Position numbers and translations under genes: made by a program. Positions 1 to 7,304 of a stretch of 19,978 nt of DNA are shown here, one piece after another. Positions within the stretch are counted from its first letter, which is position 1, and the number at the start of each line of letters is the position of its first letter. The DNA is from an uncultured Collinsella sp. (GTDB lineage: Bacteria; Actinomycetota; Coriobacteriia; Coriobacteriales; Coriobacteriaceae), in contig USFU01000012.1 in the NCBI GenBank assembly GCA_900554135.1, positions 1-19,978 on the forward strand, read 5' to 3'. The notes beneath the pieces were generated by a model that saw only the letters and a program-made list of their open reading frames with translations, had not been told where the DNA came from and searched no databases.

Positions 1-3
1 GGG

Positions 4-9
4 TAGAAT
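4..9 (+). promoter_or_regulatory. Possible -10 box for the first gene
   Basis: TAGAAT matches five of six positions of the sigma-70 consensus TATAAT and lies about 45 bp before the start codon at 55. The -35 region falls outside the window, so only half of the promoter can be assessed. Confidence 0.35.
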
Positions 10-54
10 GCATGGATAACTTGATGCTTACGGGCGACGGAAAGGAATCGTTGC

Positions 55-1011
55 ATGGACCAGGACAAGACGACCGTAATGGGTGGCTACGACTCCCCGC
101 GGACGGGCAATGGCGCCGATGAGACCCGCGTCGTGCCGAATCCCGGCTACGCTGCCCCCGATACGACGCAGGCGTCGGCCGATCCCACGCGCGTTGTGAA
201 TTACGGAAACGCAGCGCAGGACCCGTATGGTGTCTCGTCGCGGAGTCCCTACGGCAACGCGGCGGCAGACCCTTATGATGACCTGCTGCAAAACCCCATT
301 CCGCAACCTCAGCAGACGACATATATGCCGCGCACGGCACAGCCGCGCTACGAGTCGCGCGACCGATATGCGCGTGAGCCGTATCGCGAGTATCCCAAGT
401 CCATCCCTCAGTATGGCGAGGACGAGGAGAAGAAGCCTTCGCGTTCGTCGGGCGTGATCAAGAAAATCCTGATCGTGCTGGCGATCTTCTTTGCCCTGTC
501 GGTTGTGTTTGCCATCGTGTCGGGTATGCTCAACAAGCGGGGCGCCACGACTGATACCACGGCCGAGCAGACCGAGACTACCCAGTCCGGTACCGTCGAC
601 CTGAGCGATATCCCGGGTCAGTACTGGTCCAACGCCAAGAAGCTCCTAAAGTCGCGTGGGGCCGATCTTTCGAATGCCGTGATTCTGACCGACGACGGCT
701 CGACGCCCGTTGTTGATGCCAATTGGGTCGTGACGTCTGCCTACTATAACGACAACGGTAACCTCGAGATTCAGCTCACGCGCAAGGACGGCTCGTCGGG
801 CAACGCGTCCGGCGACCAGGGCGGCGCGGACAGCTCGAGCTCCAACACGCTGGAGGACTTGAGCAACAAGGCCCAGGAGCTGGGAGATAAGGCGCAGCAG
901 TTGGGTGACACGGCTCAGAATCTCGGCGATACCGCACAGAACCTGGGCGATATGGCAACGAACGCCTGGGGTGCCCTGCAAAACGGCATCTCGGGCGCGC
1001 AGGGGAACTAG
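55..1011 (+). CDS. Single-pass membrane protein with N-terminal phosphothreonine-like motifs and PASTA-like extracellular part
   Basis: The product is 318 residues and its function is not recognised. The start has a GGAAAGGA ribosome binding site 8 bp upstream. Residues 1-130 are disordered, rich in Pro, Tyr and Arg, and presumably cytoplasmic. They contain three copies of D-x-T-[TR]-V (T6/T7, T24, T45). Residues about 137-159 form one transmembrane helix. Residues about 183-242 (IPGQYWSNAKKLLKSRGA and a later NWVV) resemble the PASTA-like fold of actinobacterial surface proteins. Residues 266-300 are five heptads of the type LGDTAQN, probably a coiled coil. The layout resembles a substrate or partner of a Ser/Thr kinase and FHA system, but no such gene is in the window. 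The gene converges on the CDF gene. Confidence 0.85.
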   Translation: MDQDKTTVMGGYDSPRTGNGADETRVVPNPGYAAPDTTQASADPTRVVNYGNAAQDPYGVSSRSPYGNAAADPYDDLLQNPIPQPQQTTYMPRTAQPRYESRDRYAREPYREYPKSIPQYGEDEEKKPSRSSGVIKKILIVLAIFFALSVVFAIVSGMLNKRGATTDTTAEQTETTQSGTVDLSDIPGQYWSNAKKLLKSRGADLSNAVILTDDGSTPVVDANWVVTSAYYNDNGNLEIQLTRKDGSSGNASGDQGGADSSSSNTLEDLSNKAQELGDKAQQLGDTAQNLGDTAQNLGDMATNAWGALQNGISGAQGN

Positions 1012-1045
1012 CGGTCGAGCGGCTAGAGCCTTAGCAGTGCAAGTA

Positions 1046-1113
1046 AAAACGGGGCGCAGGATCGCGTGACCGGGCGCGTAGGCGCGTTGGTCGGCGGTCC
1101 TGCGTCCCGTTTT
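1046..1113. terminator. Bidirectional intrinsic terminator between convergent genes
   Basis: Arms at 1046-1065 and 1094-1113 pair over 20 positions with two G-U pairs or mismatches, depending on strand. The arms begin with AAAA and end with TTTT, so each strand has a U-rich tail. The hairpin sits in the 110-bp gap between the two convergent genes and probably serves both. Confidence 0.75.
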
Positions 1114-1121
1114 GCTGTCGA

Positions 1122-2303
1122 TTACAGCTGTTCGGCCGGACGGTCGGGCGAGCTGAAGCCCGAGTCAAATGTGACGACGCACGAGACATCGGGCCGGCGC
1201 TCGTGCACGATGCGCGTGACGAGCTCCAGCAGCTTCTCGTCGGATATGTCAAAGCCGTCGGGACGCACCAGGTCAAATGACACAAAGCCGTCGTGCTCGT
1301 GCAGGTCGTGGATGGAGAGCGCGGGATCTATCTGCATGACGCCGCGCTTGACCCAGCCGCGCAGGTCGTCGCCGGTGGTGGCGATGGGGTCGCAGTGCAG
1401 CGTGATACCGATGCCCATCTGCCGTTTGATGTCGTGTTCGATGGTGTCCAGAATCTCGTGGTGCTCAAACGCATCGCCCTCGCCGGGCATTTCCACGTGT
1501 GCGCTGGCAAACTGACGGCCGGGGCCGTAGTCGTGCACCATGAGGTCGTGCGTGCCTAGAACCTGCGGATACGACATGATCTTGTCGAGGATTGCCTGGA
1601 CGAGCTTGGGGTCGGGCGCTTGCCCCAACAGCGGGCTGATGGCGTCGCGCACCAGGCCCATGCCGCTGACGCAGATGAAGATGCCCACGCCCAGGCCTGC
1701 CCAGCCATCGAGGTCAAAGCCAGTCGTCTGCGAAACAAGCGCTGCGGCCAGGACCGAGGCCGAGGCAATGACGTCGTTTTTGGAATCCTGCGCCGTGGCG
1801 ATAAGCGTCTCGGAATCGATGCGGTTGCCCAGCGTGCGGTTGAACGCCGCCATCCAAAACTTGACGAGCATGGACAGGACAAGGGCTGCCATGGAGAGCG
1901 CCGAATACGCGGTGGGGGAGGGCTTGATGATCTTGGTGACCGACTCCAGGATCAGGTTGATGCCGACGGCGCAAACGAGAACGGCGACAAACAGCCCCGC
2001 TAGGTACTCGTAGCGGCCGTGACCATAGGGGTGCCCCTCGTCGGCCGGGCGGCTGGCAAGGCGGAATCCGAGCAGGCTCACGATATTGCTCGAGGCGTCG
2101 GAAAGGTTGTTGAAGGCGTCGGCGATAAGCGAGACGGAGCCCGCGAGCAGACCGGCTATGCCCTTGGCCAGGCACAGCGTGATGTTGAGGCCGATGCAGA
2201 TGAGGCTTGCGGCAAAACCCGCGTTGGTGCGGCGGGAGGTATCGACCGGCTCGCTTTCGCTGCCGGGAACAAGCGTATGTACCAGCCGATTTACAAATAG
2301 CAT
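1122..2303 (-). CDS. Cation diffusion facilitator (CDF) family metal exporter, possibly manganese type
   Basis: The product is 393 residues. CDF proteins export divalent metals across the membrane in exchange for protons. The family pattern is clear: GSVSLIADAFNNLSDA in TM2 (residues 55-70), HPYGHGRYEY after TM2 (91-100), and a C-terminal cytoplasmic dimerisation domain from about 225. Metal-site residues are N65-x-x-x-D69 in TM2 and D173-x-x-x-D177 in TM5. This N/D plus D/D pattern has been linked to manganese exporters such as MntE, whereas zinc types usually carry His in TM5. About 85 further residues follow the usual domain. I chose the ATG at 2303 because AGGA lies 8 bp upstream and the family N-terminus begins there. 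An ATG 21 bp further upstream has no ribosome binding site. Confidence 0.92.
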   Translation of the reverse strand: MLFVNRLVHTLVPGSESEPVDTSRRTNAGFAASLICIGLNITLCLAKGIAGLLAGSVSLIADAFNNLSDASSNIVSLLGFRLASRPADEGHPYGHGRYEYLAGLFVAVLVCAVGINLILESVTKIIKPSPTAYSALSMAALVLSMLVKFWMAAFNRTLGNRIDSETLIATAQDSKNDVIASASVLAAALVSQTTGFDLDGWAGLGVGIFICVSGMGLVRDAISPLLGQAPDPKLVQAILDKIMSYPQVLGTHDLMVHDYGPGRQFASAHVEMPGEGDAFEHHEILDTIEHDIKRQMGIGITLHCDPIATTGDDLRGWVKRGVMQIDPALSIHDLHEHDGFVSFDLVRPDGFDISDEKLLELVTRIVHERRPDVSCVVTFDSGFSSPDRPAEQL

Positions 2304-2410
2304 AGCGGTCGTCCTAACAATCATGGTTAAGGGGATAGTGTAGCTTGCGCGGGCGCGCTGCGTGTCGAAGCTCAGAAAATGCAGCAATGGTCTGCCCGCG
2401 TTAACGGGCG
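2243..2410. repeat. Copy A of a ~168-bp direct repeat: CDF start region plus upstream DNA
   Basis: This stretch aligns with 4018-4184 with one indel. It covers the first 20 codons of the CDF gene and about 107 bp of upstream DNA. Best conserved are the coding part (about 60 of 63 bases), a 19-bp block at 2327-2345 (TTAAGGGGATAGTGTAGCT) and a 26-bp block at 2371-2396. The spacer just upstream of the ATG has diverged. The conserved blocks probably hold promoter or leader elements of the CDF gene. The rest of the gap to 2564 shows nothing else clear beyond a short GGGCG/CGCCC hairpin at about 2425-2437. Confidence 0.85.
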
Positions 2411-2564
2411 ACGTGGGGCGAGCAGGGCGTATCGCCCGGCGAGTATGGTTTCCCCGACTCGTCGATGGGCGGAATGCGTTTCTGCGCTACCATTTGCACT
2501 AGTTATGACTGCAGCCGTGTCGCATGTGCAAACAGTGCGCCGCGGATTAATTGGAAGGGGAGCT

Positions 2565-3956
2565 ATGGCGACGAGCGTTACGCCTGAAATCAACGGATAC
2601 GAGCTGACCGATGGTCAGGTTGGCAAGCTCCGCAGCTGGTGCAAGGGCAACGCGGGAGCGGCGTCGTCCGCGACGGGCGAGACGTTCGCGCGTCCGCTTG
2701 CTCCCGTACTTGTTGGCGGCGACCTGTTTATCTACTCGATGAGCCGCATGTTTTTTGAGTCCTATGGCGTGAGGCCGCTTGTTCTAATTGCGGAGAACGT
2801 CAAGATCGTGACGACGACCAAATTCGCCGAGATCATGTATGTTCACGGTACCGATGACGAACCTACGCTGCTCGGCGCCCTCAAGGCCGTCTCGGATGCC
2901 GTTGCGCCCTGTGACCCGATGCTTCACGTTTTGGGTACGGGCGACTGGTATGCCCGCACGTTTGCTCGCAATGCGGAGCTGCTGCACTCCTGGGGCTTTA
3001 CCACGCCGTACTGTGACTACGACACGTTTGATTCCATTACACAAAAAGGTATCTTCCAGGGCATTTGCGACGAGCTGGGCATCGCCCATCCAGGTACCTA
3101 TGCCATGCCTTGCGACGAGTCGGTCGAGGCCGTTGACCCGTATGCCTGCCCATTTGGCTTCCCGGTCATTGCCAAACCTTCGAATTCCGCTGCCTGGCAT
3201 TATGTCGAGTTTGACGGCAAGGCAAAGGTCATGACGGTTGACTCCGCGGAGGAGCTCGCTCGCGTCTACTCGGCGCTTCGCTCTTCGTGCTACGACAAAG
3301 ACCTGCTGGTTCAGGATATGATTCCCGGATTTGATGAGTCGCTCTATTCGATTACCTGTTTTGCCTGGAAGGGCAAGGTTGAGTTCTCCGTCTTGGGTCA
3401 CGTGCTGCTGCAGGACCACGCACCCTCTGCCATCGGCAACCCGGTCGTGATCGTGGGCGATACGGAGATGCCCGCATGGAAGGTCAATCTTCTGAACGAT
3501 GCGAAGCGCTTCCTCGAGAAGGTCAACTATACGGGATTTGCCAACTTTGACGTTATGTACGACTCTCGTGACGGCTCGTATCGTTTCCTTGAGGTCAATG
3601 CCCGCCTGGGGCGCAACTCGTGGTACCTTTCGCTCGCGGGTATCGATCTGCCGCGCGTTATGGTCGATCACTGGATTGCCCCCGCATGCCTTGGCACGGA
3701 GCCGACGGCAACGTATGGTACCCAGAGCGAGCCCTCCCATGCGTCGCGCGCATTTACGTTCAAGATGGTTCCCGATGCCGTCATCAAGCGCTATGCCGCT
3801 TCTTGTGCCGATAAGGACTATGCGCTTTCGGACAAGGCGGATGTGTCGCCCGTTCTGTGCAAAGCGGACACGCTTGAGCACAGGCTCTGGGGATGGATCA
3901 CAAATATGAACCAGATTCGCAAGTTTAAGCGCTACGTTGGAGATGCCCGCAAGTAG
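2565..3956 (+). CDS. ATP-grasp domain carboxylate-amine ligase-like protein
   Basis: The product is 463 residues and predicted cytoplasmic. ATP-grasp enzymes join a carboxylate to an amine through an acyl-phosphate. Visible features are the ATP-binding lysine region FPVIAKPSNSA (199-209, K204), the LLVQDMIPG segment (247-255) and the metal-binding FLEVNARLGR (341-350; E343, N345, R347). Residues 45-135 look like the pre-ATP-grasp domain. The overall pattern resembles genes annotated carboxylate-amine ligase, a group that includes D-aspartate ligases of peptidoglycan cross-bridge synthesis. The substrate cannot be told from sequence. The start at 2565 has GGAAGGGG 5 bp upstream. The frame stays open for 186 bp further upstream, but that part overlaps the conserved repeat and has no ribosome binding site. 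The gene is divergent from the CDF gene and flanked by two copies of the direct repeat. Confidence 0.85.
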   Translation: MATSVTPEINGYELTDGQVGKLRSWCKGNAGAASSATGETFARPLAPVLVGGDLFIYSMSRMFFESYGVRPLVLIAENVKIVTTTKFAEIMYVHGTDDEPTLLGALKAVSDAVAPCDPMLHVLGTGDWYARTFARNAELLHSWGFTTPYCDYDTFDSITQKGIFQGICDELGIAHPGTYAMPCDESVEAVDPYACPFGFPVIAKPSNSAAWHYVEFDGKAKVMTVDSAEELARVYSALRSSCYDKDLLVQDMIPGFDESLYSITCFAWKGKVEFSVLGHVLLQDHAPSAIGNPVVIVGDTEMPAWKVNLLNDAKRFLEKVNYTGFANFDVMYDSRDGSYRFLEVNARLGRNSWYLSLAGIDLPRVMVDHWIAPACLGTEPTATYGTQSEPSHASRAFTFKMVPDAVIKRYAASCADKDYALSDKADVSPVLCKADTLEHRLWGWITNMNQIRKFKRYVGDARK

Positions 3957-3964
3957 CGAATAAG

Positions 3965-3996
3965 GTCCGGCCGCCAAGACGGCTCGGGACTTTATT
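3965..3996 (+). terminator. Probable intrinsic terminator of the ATP-grasp gene
   Basis: GTCC (3965-3968) plus GCCG (3970-3973) pair with CGGC (3980-3983) plus GGAC (3987-3990), with a small internal loop. TTTATT follows. It lies 9 bp after the stop codon. Confidence 0.55.
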
Positions 3997-4078
3997 GGTT
4001 GGTGCGACAAGTTGTTTCGACCGGCTCGCCCTCGCTGCCGGGAACAAGCGTATGTACCAGCCGATTTACAAATAGCAT
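3992..4078 (-). pseudogene. 28-codon remnant of a CDF transporter start
   Basis: The reading frame starts with MLFVNRLVHTLVPGSEGEPV, identical to the first 20 residues of the CDF gene at 2303 except for one Ser-to-Gly change. It then degenerates and stops after 28 codons. A good GAGGAG ribosome binding site lies 7 bp before the ATG, better than that of the intact gene. The transmembrane part is absent. The simplest reading is a truncated duplicate. A functional short peptide cannot be excluded, because the coding part is better conserved than the spacer just upstream of it. Confidence 0.7.
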
Positions 4079-4184
4079 GGCGTATCTCCTCGCATTCTCA
4101 TTAAGGGGATAGTGTAGCTCGCGCAGACGCAACGTGTACCGATGCTCAGAAAATGCAGCAATGGTCTGCCGGCGCTAACGGGCG
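4018..4184. repeat. Copy B of the CDF start-region direct repeat
   Basis: This is the partner of 2243-2410, in the same orientation and about 1.77 kb away. It makes up half of the 381-bp gap between the ATP-grasp and zinc-ribbon genes. Weaker similarity extends to about 4000. The remainder of the gap holds a GC-rich stretch and two palindromes before the zinc-ribbon gene. The distance from the conserved CTCAG to the next + strand start codon is nearly the same in both copies (194 and 193 bp). Confidence 0.85.
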
Positions 4185-4274
4185 CGAGGCGGAGGGGGCG
4201 ACTGCCCGCGCGCGTTCGAGTTCACTGCGCCTTCCCGTTCGACCGAGTGCTCCATTTTGGGCCACATGGGTATG

Positions 4275-4310
4275 GGCACGTGCCGAATTGCTCGACATAC
4301 TTAATGTCGA
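4275..4310. promoter_or_regulatory. Two palindromes upstream of the zinc-ribbon gene, candidate operator
   Basis: GGCACGTGCC (4275-4284) is a perfect 10-bp palindrome. TCGACAT-ACTTA-ATGTCGA (4292-4310) is a perfect dyad with 7-bp arms. The second ends 27 bp before the ATG, a position fitting an operator or a leader hairpin. I could not place a convincing -35 and -10 pair here. Confidence 0.35.
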
Positions 4311-4337
4311 CAGCCCTGTGCAAAGGAGGACGTTTCC

Positions 4338-5675
4338 ATGGACGAGATGTTTGCCATTAAATGCCAAAACTGCGGCGGCCCCATGTATTCTCATCAGGCA
4401 AAGCGCAGCTTTGAGTGCGCCTATTGCGAAACGGTTATTCCGTGGCAAGCGGACGCCGGGGAGCCCAAGAGCGCCCTGGGCATTCGTCATACGCCGCTGA
4501 CGGTGGTTGACGGGCTACTCAAGCTCACGCACGTCTCGCAGCTCGAGCGCCCAGAGGACCCGGGCTGGTATTTCTTCAATTCGTACTGGCGCAATCAGTC
4601 GGTTCTTGAGCACCTGCTGTGGGAGGACCGCGGCACGGCGCAGGAGTTCCAAGAGGCGACGCACGTGAGCATTCCCTGTCCCTTCTGCGGCGCGTCCTTT
4701 GAGGGGTCATCGACCCAGCGCGTGTTTGAGTGCCCGTCCTGCGGCAACAAGATTGGCGTGGCCGACCTGCTCAAGCCCGGCACGTTTAGCAAGCGCCTGA
4801 CCATGGGCGTGGGTGCCGAGTACGTGCCTGAGCAGGGTATTCCCTGCGAGATAACGCCGCAGCAGGCACGTGCCAACGCGCTGCAGCTGGTGCGTCAGTA
4901 CCCGGAGGCCTTTGCCGGGCACGACGTGGAAGACGCGATCCAAAACGACATGATGCTCTTCTATTTCCCCATGGCGCTCGCGGACCTGCGCATGATGGCA
5001 TCCTTCCCGGGCAAGGGCCTGAGCAAGGAGACCCTGGTGTACTACGAGGTGCTCGACTGGGCATATCCCAGGGCCAACTACCTGGATGTTCGCCTTATGG
5101 GCATTTTGGAGCCGTGGGACTTCGGCAAGGTGGGGCCGTTCGATCCCGCCATGCAGGAGGGCGACTTCCGCGTCGTTTCCGTCGATGCGTCCACCAAGGA
5201 CCAGGTGGTCATTGATAAGCTGGCGCTCGATATTGCCGGCAACGATGCCGAGGCGATCCTGGGGCTCAATAAAAAGAGCATCCGCACGTGGGCGCACAAG
5301 GCTCGCAAGCACAAGGGCGGCCTGGTGATGGTACCGGTCTACTTTGTCGATCGCCCGGCGTCGGACAGCCGCGACGGCGAGCAGGTGCGCATTGCCGTGA
5401 ACGGCCAGACGGGCCGTGCGGCCGCGGTGGTGTTTAGCGACAAGCGCGAGACGCATGTGGTGGCGCCGCTCAACCCCAACGTGATGCTGTCGAGCGAAAG
5501 CACCGTGCACGCCACGCCCATCGAGGTCAAATACGTTAAATCGCCGTTCTTATACCAGATCGTACGCCGCGGAAGCGGCGAGCAACCGCGTCAGGTGGCA
5601 GCGGCGGCCGAGGGTTCCTACCGAGAGGAAAAGCCCAAACGCAAGGGGCTGCTTGCAGCGATCTTTGGGAAGTAG
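4338..5675 (+). CDS. Double zinc-ribbon protein of unknown function
   Basis: The product is 445 residues. Two CxxC-CxxC zinc ribbons are visible: C9/C12/C27/C30 and C114/C117/C132/C135. The second reads CPFC and CPSC. The C-terminal half has MVPVYFVDRP (331-340) followed by a VNGQTG signature (354-359). The same VNGQTG-type ending is familiar from bacterial TFIIB-type zinc-ribbon proteins of unknown role. There is no signal peptide or transmembrane helix, and the tail is basic (KPKRKG). The start has AAGGAGGA 7 bp upstream. No interaction partner or pathway can be named. The gene is probably transcribed alone, since a hairpin follows and both neighbours are separate units. Confidence 0.85.
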   Translation: MDEMFAIKCQNCGGPMYSHQAKRSFECAYCETVIPWQADAGEPKSALGIRHTPLTVVDGLLKLTHVSQLERPEDPGWYFFNSYWRNQSVLEHLLWEDRGTAQEFQEATHVSIPCPFCGASFEGSSTQRVFECPSCGNKIGVADLLKPGTFSKRLTMGVGAEYVPEQGIPCEITPQQARANALQLVRQYPEAFAGHDVEDAIQNDMMLFYFPMALADLRMMASFPGKGLSKETLVYYEVLDWAYPRANYLDVRLMGILEPWDFGKVGPFDPAMQEGDFRVVSVDASTKDQVVIDKLALDIAGNDAEAILGLNKKSIRTWAHKARKHKGGLVMVPVYFVDRPASDSRDGEQVRIAVNGQTGRAAAVVFSDKRETHVVAPLNPNVMLSSESTVHATPIEVKYVKSPFLYQIVRRGSGEQPRQVAAAAEGSYREEKPKRKGLLAAIFGK

Positions 5676-5687
5676 GGGAGCGGTACG

Positions 5688-5715
5688 GGACAGCGCGCAG
5701 TAGTGCGAGCTGTCC
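5688..5715. terminator. Stem-loop after the zinc-ribbon gene, possible terminator
   Basis: GGACAGC (5688-5694) pairs with GCTGTCC (5709-5715), and an inner CGCA/TGCG stem closes a GTAG tetraloop. No T-run follows on the + strand, so termination is uncertain. The hairpin lies 12 bp after the stop codon. I see nothing else in the 200-bp gap. Confidence 0.35.
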
Positions 5716-5875
5716 GTCGTGGTAGATCTAAATAAACAGCGGGACGGCTGCAGCCGACCCTTTAAGACGGTAGCCAATGGGACTTCATCAGGCGAACGTC
5801 GCATTCTGTAATCATCATTTATGCGGTCCCTTAATCATTTGCGTTGACTGACATTGTCTTCGTTGAAGACGTGTC

Positions 5876-6664
5876 CTAAAACAAACACCGTTCTATCAGC
5901 TCTTTGCCGCGCAGAGTGTCGATCCATTCCTGCGGAATGGCGTCCATGCCGTATGCTGTGCCGGCGAGGGCGCCTGCGACGGCCGCGGTGGTGTCGGTGT
6001 CGTCGCCCAGGTTGACGGCGGCAAGGACGCAATCTTCGTAGCTGTTAGTGTTGACGAAGCACCAGGTGGCTGCCTTAAGGGCGTCACGTACGAAGCCGCC
6101 TGACCTAATCTCCTGTTCAGGTACGCCTTTCAGCTGCAGCGCCCACGAGGGGAGCGCGTCGTTCATCACGCTCTTCATCAGCTCGACAAATATGACGCAT
6201 GCATCGGTTGACGTTCTGTGGGCGTGCGTTATCGCGGAGACCTCGCAGATCTCGTCGTCAGTCGCGTCGACAAACGCCAGGGGCGCGATGCGCATGAGCG
6301 ATCCGTTGCCGTTGTCGCGCTCGCCGGAGCCTCCTTTGCCGGTGTGCAGGGCGCGGGCGGTCGTGCCGCCGTAATCGTAAACACCGTCGATCGTATATTC
6401 GCCACGGGCAATCCAGCTTACGAACTTGTCGCGCATGTCTGCGGTGTCGATATGACCGAGCTCCCTAATCGAGTCACAGGTAGCAAGCGTCATAGATGTG
6501 TCGTCGCTCCAGGTGCCGGCGGGCTGCCCATGCGTGCCGTAGCCGATCATGTCCGTGCATTCGAACGTGCCACGAGGCCTGAACTCGTAGGGAACGCCCA
6601 GCGCGTCGCCGACGGCAAGCCCATAGATGCAGTCGCGCAGCGTTGTTTTCGGTCTGTCTGTCAT
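5876..6664 (-). CDS. ADP-ribosylglycohydrolase family protein (DraG-like)
   Basis: The product is 262 residues. This family removes ADP-ribose from proteins or small molecules using two Mg2+ or Mn2+ ions. Expected motifs are all present: GLAVGDALGVPYE (15-27), the metal site SDDTSM (53-58), GNGSLMRIAP (119-128), HAH (147-149) and NLGDDTDTTAAVAGALAG (218-235), where D221, D222 and D224 should bind metal. Length is normal for a single-domain member. The ATG at 6664 is preceded by GAGAGGTG at proper spacing. The GTG 9 bp upstream overlaps that ribosome binding site and is less likely. The gene lies downstream of hicAB on the same strand, with a 142-bp gap holding a strong hairpin. The substrate is unknown. 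Confidence 0.9.
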   Translation of the reverse strand: MTDRPKTTLRDCIYGLAVGDALGVPYEFRPRGTFECTDMIGYGTHGQPAGTWSDDTSMTLATCDSIRELGHIDTADMRDKFVSWIARGEYTIDGVYDYGGTTARALHTGKGGSGERDNGNGSLMRIAPLAFVDATDDEICEVSAITHAHRTSTDACVIFVELMKSVMNDALPSWALQLKGVPEQEIRSGGFVRDALKAATWCFVNTNSYEDCVLAAVNLGDDTDTTAAVAGALAGTAYGMDAIPQEWIDTLRGKELIERCLF

Positions 6665-6724
6665 GGGAAACACCTCTCGTACTTTGGATTGAGGATGCGC
6701 GGCTACCTACGGCAATGTGTCCAG

Positions 6725-6757
6725 CCCAATTCGGGACGCAGTGAGTCCCGAATTGGG
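6725..6757. other. Perfect 13-bp inverted repeat between hicB and the ADP-ribosylglycohydrolase gene
   Basis: CCCAATTCGGGAC (6725-6737) pairs exactly with GTCCCGAATTGGG (6745-6757) around a 7-base loop. Neither side has a T-run. It could be a terminator of the hicAB transcript, an attenuator of the downstream gene, or a protein-binding dyad. A second, smaller inverted repeat follows at once: TTGTCAG (6763-6769) and CTGACAA (6775-6781). Confidence 0.7.
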
Positions 6758-6806
6758 AGAGCTTGTCAGCTAATCTGACAAATGAAAAACCCGCAACGCT
6801 ATTGCT

Positions 6807-7259
6807 TTATACGGCAATAGGGATCTCTTTCGGGCGCCCTGCCTTTGGTGCGTCGGCGAGTCGTGCCTCGATGGAAGCTTTGGACACCATGCGCTTGGTG
6901 CCGTCCTTCCATGAATCCAACAGCCCAGCATTTATCAGTTGCGATACCCGTGCTGAGCTAACACCGAGCATACGCGCGGCATCCGCTGCGGTGACGGCGG
7001 GGATGTCGGCGAGTTCGCGGCTGACGGCTACGGCGATAATCTTGCCGCCGTGTCGCGGCTCATGTCCGAAATCCGGCGCGGGAAGTTCAATGCCACCCAT
7101 AAGGTGATCGTCGACCATACATGCGAGAAAATCAGCGGCGCTTTCGACGGCGTCGTTTAGATCGGAGCCAAACGTTCCTCCTCCGCCCAGCGAGCCACAT
7201 GGCACGGCATCGACCATACCGTCCGAATCAAAGAACTCAAATTCCCATACGTAAACCAT
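6807..7259 (-). CDS. hicB: HicB-family antitoxin with C-terminal helix-turn-helix
   Basis: The product is 150 residues. HicB antitoxins neutralise HicA and repress their own operon. The N-terminal part (YVWEFEFFDSDG, GGGGTFGSDLNDAVESAADF) fits the partial RNase H-like HicB fold. Residues about 90-130 (AADAARMLGVSSARVSQLIN) form a helix-turn-helix like that of excisionase or MerR-type DNA binders, so the protein probably binds the hic promoter. The start has GAGGAGGT 5 bp upstream. It lies 45 bp after hicA on the same strand, the usual toxin-first order. Confidence 0.85.
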   Translation of the reverse strand: MVYVWEFEFFDSDGMVDAVPCGSLGGGGTFGSDLNDAVESAADFLACMVDDHLMGGIELPAPDFGHEPRHGGKIIAVAVSRELADIPAVTAADAARMLGVSSARVSQLINAGLLDSWKDGTKRMVSKASIEARLADAPKAGRPKEIPIAV

Positions 7260-7304
7260 GCAAGACCTCCTCTAAAAAGCGATGCGAAATGTGATGAGGA
7301 TGAG

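Noticed and set aside
2304..2440. NiCo or manganese riboswitch upstream of the CDF gene
   Set aside because: I looked for the conserved core sequences of both classes in the - strand leader and did not find them, although the conserved blocks remain unexplained.
2379..2564. N-terminal extension of the ATP-grasp protein
   Set aside because: The extension covers the conserved upstream repeat, has no ribosome binding site, and the ATG at 2565 has a good one.
4208..4232. tRNA T-arm-like GTTCGAGTT sequence
   Set aside because: The flanking bases do not form the 5-bp stem, and no acceptor or anticodon arm is present.
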